NCBI RefSeq assembly: GCF_007971025.1
Contig: NZ_CP042436.1
Coordinates: 3,596,001-3,660,000 of the forward strand
Length of the DNA: 64,000 nucleotides
Source: Mucilaginibacter ginsenosidivorans
GTDB lineage: Bacteria > Bacteroidota > Bacteroidia > Sphingobacteriales > Sphingobacteriaceae
Reading direction: 5' to 3'
Position 1 is the stretch's first letter; each line of letters begins with the position of its first letter. Below are positions 1 through 9,006 of this stretch, in pieces. Made by a program: the position numbers and the translations under genes. The notes under the pieces are model-generated. The model was given only the letters and a program-made list of their open reading frames with translations, made no database searches and was not told the origin of the DNA.

Positions 1-1
1 T

Positions 2-1222
2 AGCATATTATTGGTAATGATGTTTGAACGGATTACTGATGCCTATGGCGACATTCCTTATTCGCAGGCGTTGCAGGCGAAAGCAGGTGTTTCTCAGCCC
101 GTGTTTGATACACAAGAGAGCATCTACAAGGATATGTTAGATAAGCTTGCTACAGCAACAGCTGCACTTGACGCGACAAAAGCGGCGCCTACCGCCGACT
201 TATTTTATGGCGGTGATATATCGAAATGGAAAAAGCTGGGTTATTCATTAATGTTAAGGGTTGCCATGCGCTTAACCAAAGTCGATGCAGCAACTGCTCA
301 GAAATATGCTGAAATGGCTTATGCCGGCGGAGCTATGTCCTCGGTTGCTGACGACGCCAAAGTATATACCGACTACTCCAATGGCAACGGTAACTCGGAT
401 GCTGCAGCTTTGTTGGTTACCGACGACTTTAGGGAAGTTCGCTGGTCTGCAACATTGATGAACTATTTACAATCGACAAACGATCCGCGCATAAGCGCGG
501 TTGGAGAAGTGTCTGCTGGTACCGGTAAGGCGGCTAACCAAAACGAAGCGCCTGGCGTTAGTACAGCTGCCTTGCAAATTGGTATGCCGAATGGTTACGA
601 TCAGAATGGCGGCGCCACTGATATATCACACGCCCCAAATTACCCTGGCACGAGCCCGGCCGATCCTTCCGTAAGCGGAGACGCTGCGGCACCAGATGGT
701 AAGTATTCACGTCCCCGTTTTGCGGTGTATGACGACCGTAACAGGGCGAACTATATTATTACCTATGGGGAGACCGAGTTGTTATTTGCAGAAGCAGCTA
801 CGTTGGGTTGGAATACCGGAACAGCAGCTACGCACTATGCTAATGCGCTTACTGCTGATATGCTGACGCTTGCTCAGTTGAACAAAACTGCACAGGCTGT
901 TGTAGACCCAACTGCTATAACCACTTATGTTGCAGCGCATCCGCTGGTTCCCGCAACTGCATTGCAGCAGATCAACATGGAGTACTTTGTAGAAACATCA
1001 ACTACTTTCAACTTCAACGAAACCTGGGCCAACTGGAGGAGATCGGGCTTCCCGGTACTTACTCCTGTAACTTACCCGGGTCAGTTTACTGATGGTAGTA
1101 TCCCAAGAAGAATGGAATATCCTGTTAGTCTGCCGTCAACAAATGGCGCAAATTATAACGCTGCTGTTGGTAAACTTACCGGCGGCGATCTATTCACCTC
1201 CAGAGTTTGGTGGGATAAATAA
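2..1222 (+). CDS. SusD/RagB-like outer-membrane lipoprotein, 5'-truncated by window
   Basis: The reading frame is open to the left edge, so the signal peptide and N-terminus lie outside; only about 406 C-terminal residues are visible. The segment FERITDAYGDIPYSQAL near the start of the visible part is typical of the SusD-like family (SusD_2 type), and the end (RRMEYPVSLPSTN followed by RVWWD) matches the usual SusD C-terminus. SusD proteins sit on the cell surface over a SusC TonB-dependent channel and bind the ligand; a susC partner would be expected just upstream, outside the window. The in-frame TTG at 11 is not a real start. A perfect hairpin follows the stop. The substrate cannot be read from the sequence. 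Confidence 0.88.
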   Translation, partial: SILLVMMFERITDAYGDIPYSQALQAKAGVSQPVFDTQESIYKDMLDKLATATAALDATKAAPTADLFYGGDISKWKKLGYSLMLRVAMRLTKVDAATAQKYAEMAYAGGAMSSVADDAKVYTDYSNGNGNSDAAALLVTDDFREVRWSATLMNYLQSTNDPRISAVGEVSAGTGKAANQNEAPGVSTAALQIGMPNGYDQNGGATDISHAPNYPGTSPADPSVSGDAAAPDGKYSRPRFAVYDDRNRANYIITYGETELLFAEAATLGWNTGTAATHYANALTADMLTLAQLNKTAQAVVDPTAITTYVAAHPLVPATALQQINMEYFVETSTTFNFNETWANWRRSGFPVLTPVTYPGQFTDGSIPRRMEYPVSLPSTNGANYNAAVGKLTGGDLFTSRVWWDK

Positions 1223-1237
1223 GACGATCTAATTATC

Positions 1238-1273
1238 AGGGAGGGAGACAATATTGTCTCCCTCCTTATTTTG
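1238..1273 (+). terminator. Rho-independent terminator after the SusD-like gene
   Basis: Positions 1241-1264 form a perfect 24-nt palindrome (GAGGGAGACAAT and its complement), extended outward by a further G-C, G-U and A-T pair, and followed by the T-rich run CTTATTTTGTT. It lies 18 nt after the SusD stop and separates that gene from the FG-GAP gene. Confidence 0.8.
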
Positions 1274-1319
1274 TTAAATTTACAGGCGTTTCTTCTTTTA
1301 TATATCAGATCAACAGGTT

Positions 1320-4300
1320 ATGATGGGTGCTGCTATTTCAATTTTTTCCAGGTACGTTTCCAAGATCATTTTAATCCCGGCATTTATAAGTTTAAACAGC
1401 ATCGCTGCCTATTCCCAACAGCCCTTATTTAAGCTCCTGTCATCAAAAGAAACTGATATTAAATTCAGCAACGATATCAATGAAACGGAGTCGCTAAATG
1501 TATTGTCGTACGAATATTTTTACAATGGCGGCGGGGTTGCTGTAGGCGATATAAACAATGACGGTCTGCCCGATATATTCTTTACAGGTAACATGGGTGC
1601 AAACAAACTGTACCTGAACCTGGGGCAAATGAAGTTTAAGGATATCACCAAAGATGCCTGCCCCGATCTTTCCGGCCGGAGCGGAAGCTGGAAGACAGGC
1701 GTCACTATGGCTGATGTAAATGGCGATGGGTTGATAGACATTTACGTTTGTTATTCGGGCAAAACGAGTGATGATGCCCGCCGTAATCAGTTGTTTATTA
1801 ACCAAGGGAACAATAAATTTAAAGAAGAGGCGAAAGCTTATGGGTTGGACGACCCAAGCTACAGCACCCAGGCTGTTTTTTTTGATTATGATAACGACGG
1901 GGACCTTGATATGTTCCTGTTGAATCATAATGTAAAAAAGATAGACAATATGGAACTGGCAAGGTATAAGGATCAGACCGATGCTCTTGCAAGTAATAAG
2001 TTGTACCGCAACGATGGTGGGCATTTTACCGATGTTTCCAATAAAGCTGGTATCGTTCAGAATCCGCTTACATTCGGCCTTGGAGTAGCCATAGCGGACA
2101 TCGACAAAGACGGCTGGCCCGATATTTACGTTACCAACGATTATAACGAGCCGGATTATTTATACATCAATAATCACAACGGTACTTTTACCGAAAAATC
2201 GGAACAACTATTCAGGCACATGTCCCACTTTTCGATGGGTGTAGATATAGCCGACTTTAATAACGACGGGTTGCCGGATGTGATGACACTGGATATGCTA
2301 CCGGAGGACAATCACCGTCAAAAATCACTTCAGTTAGAAGAAAACTACGAGTCCTTTGCCCTGATGCAAACGCAGGGACTGTATAAACAATATATGCGGA
2401 ACATGCTACAGCTAAATAACGGCGATGGCACATTCAGCGAAATAGGGCAATTGGCCGGATTATCCAATACCGATTGGAGCTGGTGCCCGCTTATTGCCGA
2501 TTTTGATAATGACGGCTATAAGGATATTTTTATCAGCAATGGCTATTTGAGAGATTATACCAATAAGGACTTTTTGCGTTACTGGGGCGATTATAAGATA
2601 AAAAAAGCTGTTGCCGGCGAGCCTTTCTTATTGATGGACCTGGTTAAGGCCATGCCTTCAACAATACTTCCTAACTACATTTTTAGGAATAACCATGATC
2701 TGACTTTTTCAAATAAACAGACAGAATGGGGTTTAAATGATGGTTCAGTTTCAAACGGCGCTGTTTACGCCGACCTGGATAACGATGGGGACCTGGATTT
2801 GGTGATCAATAATACCAATCAGCCCGCGTCGGTTTATCAAAACATGAGCCGCGAAAACAATCATACCAATTACCTCGCCGTAAAATTAAAGGGGGCTGCG
2901 AAAAACACCGATGCCATAGGTGCAAAGGTTTATGTATATACTCAGAAAAATCTACAGTACCAGGAAGTTAATCCCAACAGGGGATACTTGTCCTGTGTTT
3001 CAACCACATTGAACTTTGGATTAGGAAATAATAAAACGGTTGATTCTGTTCGCGTCATCTGGCCCGACCAAACTTCCGAACTCCTGACTTTTGTTAAGGC
3101 AGATCAATTATTAACAATTACTTATCCCGCCGCTTCAAAACCTTATATGCCTGTAGCTGTCGCTGTTAAGCCTATATTTAAACGTTCTGATGCCCTGATC
3201 GACTTTAAACCTGAAGATATAACCATCAACGACTTTAAACGACAGTTGCTGATGTTATTTATGTATTCAAAAACATCACCGGTAATTGCCAAAGCCGATG
3301 TAAACAACGACGGGTTAGAAGACCTTTTTATAAGTGGCGAACAGGGCAGTCCGGGCACAATATATTTGCAGCAACCGGGAGCAAAGTATAGAATTGTAAG
3401 ACTTACCAGGGGCAGCAATGAAAATATTGGGTCGGTATCAGCCGCCGTCTTTTTTGACGCTAACGGGGATGGAAACCCTGATCTGTACATAGCTAAAGGT
3501 GGTTATTCGCTGTATGAGCCCAATACTCCTGATTTGCAGGACGAATTGTACCTGAATAATGGCCAGGGTGGCTTTGTATTATCACCAAACGCATTGCCGG
3601 TGATGAATGCTGACAGCAAATCGTGTGTCAGACCATGTGATTTTGATGGGGACGGTGATATTGATCTTTTCGTAGGTGGCAGGGTTATACCTGGTCAGTA
3701 CCCGGCTGCACCTGAAAGTTACCTGCTTATAAATGACGGCAAAGGAAAATTTACCAAAGGAAAAATGGCGTTTGATAAATTAGGTATGGTTACCGATGCG
3801 CAATGGGTTGACCTTAATAAAGATGGCCGCAAAGACCTGGTTGTCTGCGGCGAAATGATGCCCATCTCATTATTTGTTAATACGCCTGCCGGCTTCCAGG
3901 ATAAGACAACTGATTATTTTGGCAAACCGCAAAGTGGTTTTTGGTTTTCTATGGCTTTTGCGGATGTAAATGGCGACGGGGAGCCCGACCTGGTAGCTGG
4001 TAACCTGGGTTTAAACTCACAGGTGCGTGCATCTGAAAAGGAACCTGCCGAGCTTTATTATGCCGATTTTGACAACAATGGTTCCATCGACCCATTCTTT
4101 AGCTTCTATATACAAGGTAAAAGTTATCCGTTTGTAAGCCGCGACGAGTTGAACGAACAAATGTATTCTATGCGCAAAAAATTCCCTTCATATAAGGTGT
4201 ATGCCGACGCTACGATCAATGATATTTTCAGCCCTGAGGAGCTTTCGAAAGCCGGGAAATTAGTTGTGAATACAACCGAAACAACACTCTTCATTAATCA

Positions 4301-4634
4301 TGACGGAAAATTTACTCCTGCCCCGTTGCCTGTGGAGGCCCAATTTTCGCCGGTTAGCCAGATAGTTACAGGGGATTTTGATCACGATGGCTTTACGGAT
4401 ATACTGATGTTGGGTAATCATTCTGATAACCGCCTTAAATTGGGAAGTTTCGATGCCAATTATGGTTGCCTGTTAAAAGGAGACGGAAAGGGAGGGTTTA
4501 AATACATTGATCAGCCTGCGTCCGGACTATCGGTTATTGGAGATGTAAAATCAGCGGTTGAAACCAGTATCGGTAATGCTATTTATTTACTGGTAGGGCT
4601 CACCGATGGGCCGTTACAATTTTATAAAGAATGA
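1320..4634 (+). CDS. Secreted FG-GAP/VCBS repeat protein with ASPIC/UnbV domain (CRTAC1-like)
   Basis: A protein of 1104 residues with an N-terminal hydrophobic signal peptide ending near AYSQQ. It carries many Asp-rich calcium-type repeats of the form D-x-N-x-D-G-x-x-D (for example DINNDGLPD, DVNGDGLID, DFDNDGYKD), characteristic of FG-GAP/VCBS beta-propellers, in two blocks. The ASPIC/UnbV domain lies between them at about residues 514-600. Such proteins are exported and are often encoded beside SusC/SusD pairs in Bacteroidota; binding or adhesion to glycans or proteins is inferred. Its stop overlaps the start of the next gene (ATGA), so the two are almost certainly co-transcribed and translationally coupled. 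Of the two adjacent ATG codons, the first at 1320 is used here. Confidence 0.9.
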   Translation: MMGAAISIFSRYVSKIILIPAFISLNSIAAYSQQPLFKLLSSKETDIKFSNDINETESLNVLSYEYFYNGGGVAVGDINNDGLPDIFFTGNMGANKLYLNLGQMKFKDITKDACPDLSGRSGSWKTGVTMADVNGDGLIDIYVCYSGKTSDDARRNQLFINQGNNKFKEEAKAYGLDDPSYSTQAVFFDYDNDGDLDMFLLNHNVKKIDNMELARYKDQTDALASNKLYRNDGGHFTDVSNKAGIVQNPLTFGLGVAIADIDKDGWPDIYVTNDYNEPDYLYINNHNGTFTEKSEQLFRHMSHFSMGVDIADFNNDGLPDVMTLDMLPEDNHRQKSLQLEENYESFALMQTQGLYKQYMRNMLQLNNGDGTFSEIGQLAGLSNTDWSWCPLIADFDNDGYKDIFISNGYLRDYTNKDFLRYWGDYKIKKAVAGEPFLLMDLVKAMPSTILPNYIFRNNHDLTFSNKQTEWGLNDGSVSNGAVYADLDNDGDLDLVINNTNQPASVYQNMSRENNHTNYLAVKLKGAAKNTDAIGAKVYVYTQKNLQYQEVNPNRGYLSCVSTTLNFGLGNNKTVDSVRVIWPDQTSELLTFVKADQLLTITYPAASKPYMPVAVAVKPIFKRSDALIDFKPEDITINDFKRQLLMLFMYSKTSPVIAKADVNNDGLEDLFISGEQGSPGTIYLQQPGAKYRIVRLTRGSNENIGSVSAAVFFDANGDGNPDLYIAKGGYSLYEPNTPDLQDELYLNNGQGGFVLSPNALPVMNADSKSCVRPCDFDGDGDIDLFVGGRVIPGQYPAAPESYLLINDGKGKFTKGKMAFDKLGMVTDAQWVDLNKDGRKDLVVCGEMMPISLFVNTPAGFQDKTTDYFGKPQSGFWFSMAFADVNGDGEPDLVAGNLGLNSQVRASEKEPAELYYADFDNNGSIDPFFSFYIQGKSYPFVSRDELNEQMYSMRKKFPSYKVYADATINDIFSPEELSKAGKLVVNTTETTLFINHDGKFTPAPLPVEAQFSPVSQIVTGDFDHDGFTDILMLGNHSDNRLKLGSFDANYGCLLKGDGKGGFKYIDQPASGLSVIGDVKSAVETSIGNAIYLLVGLTDGPLQFYKE

Positions 4635-5983
4635 AAACTTGTTTTAAATTAGTTTTGATAACAGTTTGGGCCTCACTGGCTATGCCTTGTTTCGCCCAGG
4701 ACGATCAGAACGCTTATCCTGATTATCTGCGGCCCGATCATGCCATCAACTCCAATACGATGGTGATGATACATGATGTAACAAGCCCGCCCGTTGCTGC
4801 GCGTTATTATGCCTATTGTATGCAGGGGGCCTACAATATCGTAAGTGCCAATAATAAACATATTCCTCCTTTACAAAGTTTTATCACAAGCTATCATCCC
4901 GATAATACGCTAGACACGATAAGTTACAAATATGATTATCGCGTAGCTGCATATTACAGCATATTGGAAATTGGCAGGCAATTGCTGCCTTCAGGCTATA
5001 TGTTAAAGGATGACCAGGATAGTTTTGTCGAGTTTCTTCAAAGATTGGGGATAAAACAAGATATTATTGACAATTCGATAAAGGTTGCAAAGCTGGCGAC
5101 GGTATCTATCGTCAATTTTTCGAAAACAGATCATTACAATAAACTGAGCACGCTTAAAAGGTATACACCGCTAAAAGGGGATGCCTATTGGTATCCGACT
5201 CCTCCGGGATATTTTGAAGCTGTTGAACCTAACTGGAAAACCATTAAACCGATGCTGATCGATTCGGCAAACCAGTTCCGGCCGGCAGCGCTTACACCTT
5301 TTAGTAAAGATACCGCTTCAGTTTTTTTTAAGCATGCCAAAGATGTTTATGATATATCAAAGCACTTAACAACCGAACAAATTAATATAGCCCTGTTTTG
5401 GGATTGTAATCCGTTTGCAATAACCACATCGGGCCATATGATGATCGGTTTTAAAAAGATAAGCCCCGGCGGGCACTGGATGAATGTAACAGGGCTAACC
5501 TGCCGCCAGGCGAAACTCAGTTTCGATCAGACCGTTGAGTCTCTAACCATTGAAGGCAGTACGATCATGGATGCCTTCATCAGCAGTTGGGATGAAAAAT
5601 ATCGCAGCAACCGCATCAGGCCTGAGACTTATATCAACCGGTATATGGATGTCAAATGGCGCCCGATTTTACAAACGCCGCCATTCCCTGAATATACCAG
5701 TGCACATTCTGTTATTTCCAATGCCTCGGCGGAAGTGTTAACTTATTTATTGGGGGATAATTTTTCGTACACTGATGTTACCGAAATACCTTTTGGAAGC
5801 GGACAGCGCTCGTTTAAGTCTTTCCGCGATGCAGCTGCCGAAGCTTCGGTCTCTCGTTATTACGGTGGTATACATTATTTAGAAAGTGTGAACAGCGGTG
5901 TGACCGAGGGGCAAATGGTTGGAAATTATGTGGTTTCCAAAATAAAACAAGCTGGCATTACGCCGCAAAATGAAAAAAAATAA
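4631..5983 (+). CDS. Vanadium-dependent haloperoxidase / PAP2-fold enzyme, exported (copy 1)
   Basis: 450 residues with a signal peptide (MKTCFKLVLITVWASLAMPCFAQ minus its first residues is the hydrophobic core, cleavage near FAQ). The vanadate/phosphate-binding motifs of the family are present: K323-x6-R330-P, the loop FPEYTSAHS with His359, and SRYYGGIH with Arg409 and His415. The Asp often found four residues after the last His is Ser here. Members either oxidise halides with peroxide or act as acid phosphatases; sequence alone does not separate these. The start overlaps the stop of the FG-GAP gene by 4 nt. It is a clear paralog of the enzyme at 16844-18157 (shared blocks such as LQTPPFPEYT and GGIHYL). 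Confidence 0.88.
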   Translation: MKTCFKLVLITVWASLAMPCFAQDDQNAYPDYLRPDHAINSNTMVMIHDVTSPPVAARYYAYCMQGAYNIVSANNKHIPPLQSFITSYHPDNTLDTISYKYDYRVAAYYSILEIGRQLLPSGYMLKDDQDSFVEFLQRLGIKQDIIDNSIKVAKLATVSIVNFSKTDHYNKLSTLKRYTPLKGDAYWYPTPPGYFEAVEPNWKTIKPMLIDSANQFRPAALTPFSKDTASVFFKHAKDVYDISKHLTTEQINIALFWDCNPFAITTSGHMMIGFKKISPGGHWMNVTGLTCRQAKLSFDQTVESLTIEGSTIMDAFISSWDEKYRSNRIRPETYINRYMDVKWRPILQTPPFPEYTSAHSVISNASAEVLTYLLGDNFSYTDVTEIPFGSGQRSFKSFRDAAAEASVSRYYGGIHYLESVNSGVTEGQMVGNYVVSKIKQAGITPQNEKK

Positions 5984-6047
5984 GCGGAAAATCACCGCGT
6001 AAAGACGCTTCTGGTCGTGAGATAACCTGAGGTTTAGTTGATAAGAA

Positions 6048-6076
6048 GCCCTGGCAATGCCGGGGCTCTCTTTTTA
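6048..6076 (+). terminator. Rho-independent terminator after the haloperoxidase-like gene
   Basis: AGCCCTGG at 6048-6055 pairs with CCGGGGCT at 6061-6068 (one G-U pair) across a 5-nt loop, followed by CTCTTTTTATAT. It lies between convergent genes and fits the end of the SusD-to-haloperoxidase transcript. Confidence 0.75.
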
Positions 6077-6109
6077 TATCATTTCCCAAATGATAAAACT
6101 ATATTGTAT

Positions 6110-8248
6110 CTATTTGTACTTTTTCAACCCCTTATCTGTAGTAGTAACGGGTTTGATACTTATTGCCGCACCACCGCCTTTTGCAAGCGTTAGCTTGACT
6201 TTGGTATTTGAATCAACAAGGTATTTGGTGATCTTATAGGCTTCCGGGTTATCCTTCCAGTCAGCATTATCTGCATCAGCATAAACAGTGGCAACATATT
6301 TAGTGCCTTTATCAAGGAAGTTAAGAGATATGGTGCTGCTTCTGCTGTTCTCATCTATTAACGCACCGATGTACCAGTCGGGTGTGTCTTTTGCTTTACG
6401 TGCCGTCGTGATGTAATCGCCGGGTTCGGCCTCTAATATTTTGGTATCGTCCCAGTCAACAGCTACATCTTTTATAAACTGGAATGCATCCATGTGTTGC
6501 GCGTAATTCTCTGGCAGGTCGGCAGCCATTTGAAGTGGACTGTACAATACCACATATAAAGCCAGTTGCTTGGCTAATGTAGTGTGTACCTGCCGACCGG
6601 GAACGTTGGAATAACCTTTTATTTTGAAAATGCCCGGTGTGTAGTCCATCGGCCCGCCGATGAACCGGGTAAACGGCATTATGGTCTCATGTTCGGGCGT
6701 ATTGCCTTCGGCAAATGCGTTGTATTCGTTACCGCGGCTTGCTTCACTTGCCAGCCAGTTAGGATAAGTACGCTGTAAGCCGGTTGGCCGCACAGGCTCG
6801 TGGGCGTCGAGCATGATATGGTGGTCGGCCGCCTTTTGTGCTACCCTGAGGTAATGTTCGATCATCCATTGCCCGTCGTGATGCTCGCCGCGGGGGATGA
6901 TCTTTCCTACGTAACCCGTCTTAACTGAGGTATAGCCGAACTTATTCATGAAGCGATAAGCAGTATCCATTTGTCGTTCATAATCCGTTGCCGAACCTGA
7001 TGTTTCATTATGCATAATGATGTTAACACCTTTTGATGCCGCATAGCGGCTAAGTTCCTTAACGTCAAAATCAGGGTAGGGGGTCACGAAGCTGAACACA
7101 TGTTCTTTCCAATTGCCAAACCAATCTTCCCAGCCGGTATTCCAGCCTTCTACCAAAACGCCGGCTATACCGTTAGCAGCAGCAAAATCTATATATTTTT
7201 TTACATTGGTTGTGTTGGCGCTATGCCTGCCATTTGGTATTAACCGCCCGTACGCATCCAGCGTGTCGGCATCGTTGGCGTAATTCCAGGTGCTTTTTCC
7301 GGTCTGCATTTCCCACCAAACGCCAACGAATTTCATGGGTTTTATCCACGACGTGTTCTCAATTTTTGATGGCTCGTTTAGGTTCAGTATCAATTTTGAC
7401 GAAAGTATATCTGCTGCCTTGTCGCTTACAATAATGGTTCGCCAGGGCGTTTTGAAGGGAGCATGTACATAAGCTTTGTTGCCAACGGCGTCAGGAACGA
7501 GATTCGCGGTGAGGCTGTAATTACTCCGGTCAACATGCAATTGCATGGCCGGAAAGTCGATCAGGGCGGCCTCATGAATATTAATGTAAAGACCATCCGC
7601 ACTCTTCATCATCAAAGGGGTTTGTACGGCGTAACGATCAGGTGCTACGCGCACGGCGATGGATGTTGCGGCGTCGACAACAGGTTTGTTGTCAATCTCG
7701 CTTAATTTAGAGGTGGTGTACAAGTATTCGTTGCTGTCATAATCACCAGGGATCCAAAAGGTTTTGTGATCGCCGGCCATGTTGAAGGAGGTAAGCTCGT
7801 TTGAAACTATAAAATATTTTAAGCCGGTCTGTCGCGGAAATTCATACCTGAAGCCAATGCCATCAGCAAATACCCGAAAGATGATATTCATTAGTTTATT
7901 CGAGCCCTTTTGTTTCAGGTGAATAGTAAGCTGGTTGTAATGGTTACGGATGCTGCTAACCTCGCCCCAAACAGGTTTCCATGTATCGTCAAATGATGAC
8001 GTTTCTGAACCGGTTATTTCAAAGTTTTTATCAAAGGCGCTATTATCGGCTAATGTAAAGCCCAATGCGGATGGTTTAATAACGATCTTGTCGGCATAGT
8101 AAACTGAATAAAGGGGCCTTCCCTCGTTGTTCAGGGAAAATTCGAGGCTTACCTTTTCCAGACTCGTCTTCAGTGATTTGTTATCCTGTGATTGTACATT
8201 ATACACTAAGCTCAGCGATAACAAAAAAGTAGTAATCAGTTTCATCAA
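6110..8248 (-). CDS. Glycoside hydrolase family 97 (SusB-like alpha-glycosidase)
   Basis: 712 residues, close to the usual GH97 length, with a signal peptide cleaved near VQSQ. Domain order is GH97 N-terminal beta-sandwich (about 25-280), catalytic barrel (about 285-560, beginning FVGVWWEMQTGKSTW) and a C-terminal beta domain. The barrel contains MHNETSG, DAHEPVRPTG and ASEASRGNEY, which align with the glutamate-bearing segments of SusB that coordinate calcium and act as general base/acid in inverting alpha-glucosidases. An inverting alpha-glucosidase role in the periplasm or outer membrane is therefore more likely than the retaining alpha-galactosidase branch, which uses an Asp. It is transcribed towards the haloperoxidase gene and stands alone. 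Confidence 0.92.
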   Translation of the reverse strand: MMKLITTFLLSLSLVYNVQSQDNKSLKTSLEKVSLEFSLNNEGRPLYSVYYADKIVIKPSALGFTLADNSAFDKNFEITGSETSSFDDTWKPVWGEVSSIRNHYNQLTIHLKQKGSNKLMNIIFRVFADGIGFRYEFPRQTGLKYFIVSNELTSFNMAGDHKTFWIPGDYDSNEYLYTTSKLSEIDNKPVVDAATSIAVRVAPDRYAVQTPLMMKSADGLYINIHEAALIDFPAMQLHVDRSNYSLTANLVPDAVGNKAYVHAPFKTPWRTIIVSDKAADILSSKLILNLNEPSKIENTSWIKPMKFVGVWWEMQTGKSTWNYANDADTLDAYGRLIPNGRHSANTTNVKKYIDFAAANGIAGVLVEGWNTGWEDWFGNWKEHVFSFVTPYPDFDVKELSRYAASKGVNIIMHNETSGSATDYERQMDTAYRFMNKFGYTSVKTGYVGKIIPRGEHHDGQWMIEHYLRVAQKAADHHIMLDAHEPVRPTGLQRTYPNWLASEASRGNEYNAFAEGNTPEHETIMPFTRFIGGPMDYTPGIFKIKGYSNVPGRQVHTTLAKQLALYVVLYSPLQMAADLPENYAQHMDAFQFIKDVAVDWDDTKILEAEPGDYITTARKAKDTPDWYIGALIDENSRSSTISLNFLDKGTKYVATVYADADNADWKDNPEAYKITKYLVDSNTKVKLTLAKGGGAAISIKPVTTTDKGLKKYK

Positions 8249-8399
8249 ATAGATGTTAAACAGTTAAATGGATTTGGTTGACTAAAAAATGTAAGCCTGG
8301 TTTGTTATCGGACCGCTAAAATATAAAATTATTTAGTAAAAAATAGTCGCTCCCGGCAAGTACGTGTAACAGAGGGAAAAATCAGGAATTGGTTTGGGT

Positions 8400-8786
8400 T
8401 CAGGCTATGCTGATGCCTTCAAATACCTCTTTCATCACAGGTTTTGAAATAAAAGTGGTGGCAAATGGATAGGTTTTAGAACGGTCGATGTCGCGTGGAT
8501 CTATCGAAGAGGATACAATGTAGATATTGACATTCTTTTTCAGGCTTTGATAAATCTGTTGAAAACGATTCAAAAAATCCCAGCCGCTGAAACGGGGCAT
8601 GTACAGGTCGACGAAAATGTAATCAGGTAATGAGGTAGTCTCGGAACTTTTCTCCTCCAGATAGTCAAGTACCGCCTCGCCATCCATGCTATAAGTGGCT
8701 TTGTTTGAAAGTTCGCTATGTTTAAGCGTCATTTGAACTATCTTATGAAAGATAGGTTCGTCGTCTATCAAAATCAGCTTGCTCAT
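8400..8786 (-). CDS. Single-domain response regulator (CheY-like receiver)
   Basis: 128 residues comprising one receiver domain only. The acidic pocket IDDE is at residues 7-10, the phospho-acceptor is Asp60 in FVDLYMP, the conserved Ser/Thr lies in VSSS (about 91-94) and the conserved Lys is Lys115 in SKP. There is no output domain, so it would act by protein-protein contact or in a phosphorelay. No kinase gene is adjacent; its partner is unknown. The neighbours are unrelated metabolic genes. Asp-Pro-Arg-Asp after the Ser stretch and the short tail after Lys115 are common in Bacteroidota stand-alone receivers. Confidence 0.9.
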   Translation of the reverse strand: MSKLILIDDEPIFHKIVQMTLKHSELSNKATYSMDGEAVLDYLEEKSSETTSLPDYIFVDLYMPRFSGWDFLNRFQQIYQSLKKNVNIYIVSSSIDPRDIDRSKTYPFATTFISKPVMKEVFEGISIA

Positions 8787-9006
8787 AGTTCATTTAATAG
8801 GGTGGCGTAAGTACGAAAATACGATACTAAGTTAAGTAATTAAACATCAATAAGTTAATAAATATTTATCAACATTTTTTAACTCTGATGAAAAAATTGA
8901 ACCTGAACGAATTACAGTGCTTATATAAAGTAAGATATCGTAAAAGATGCATAATATACCTGTAATATTAGCCTGCAGCGATCCTGTTTTGCTATAATAA
9001 GTTGTA

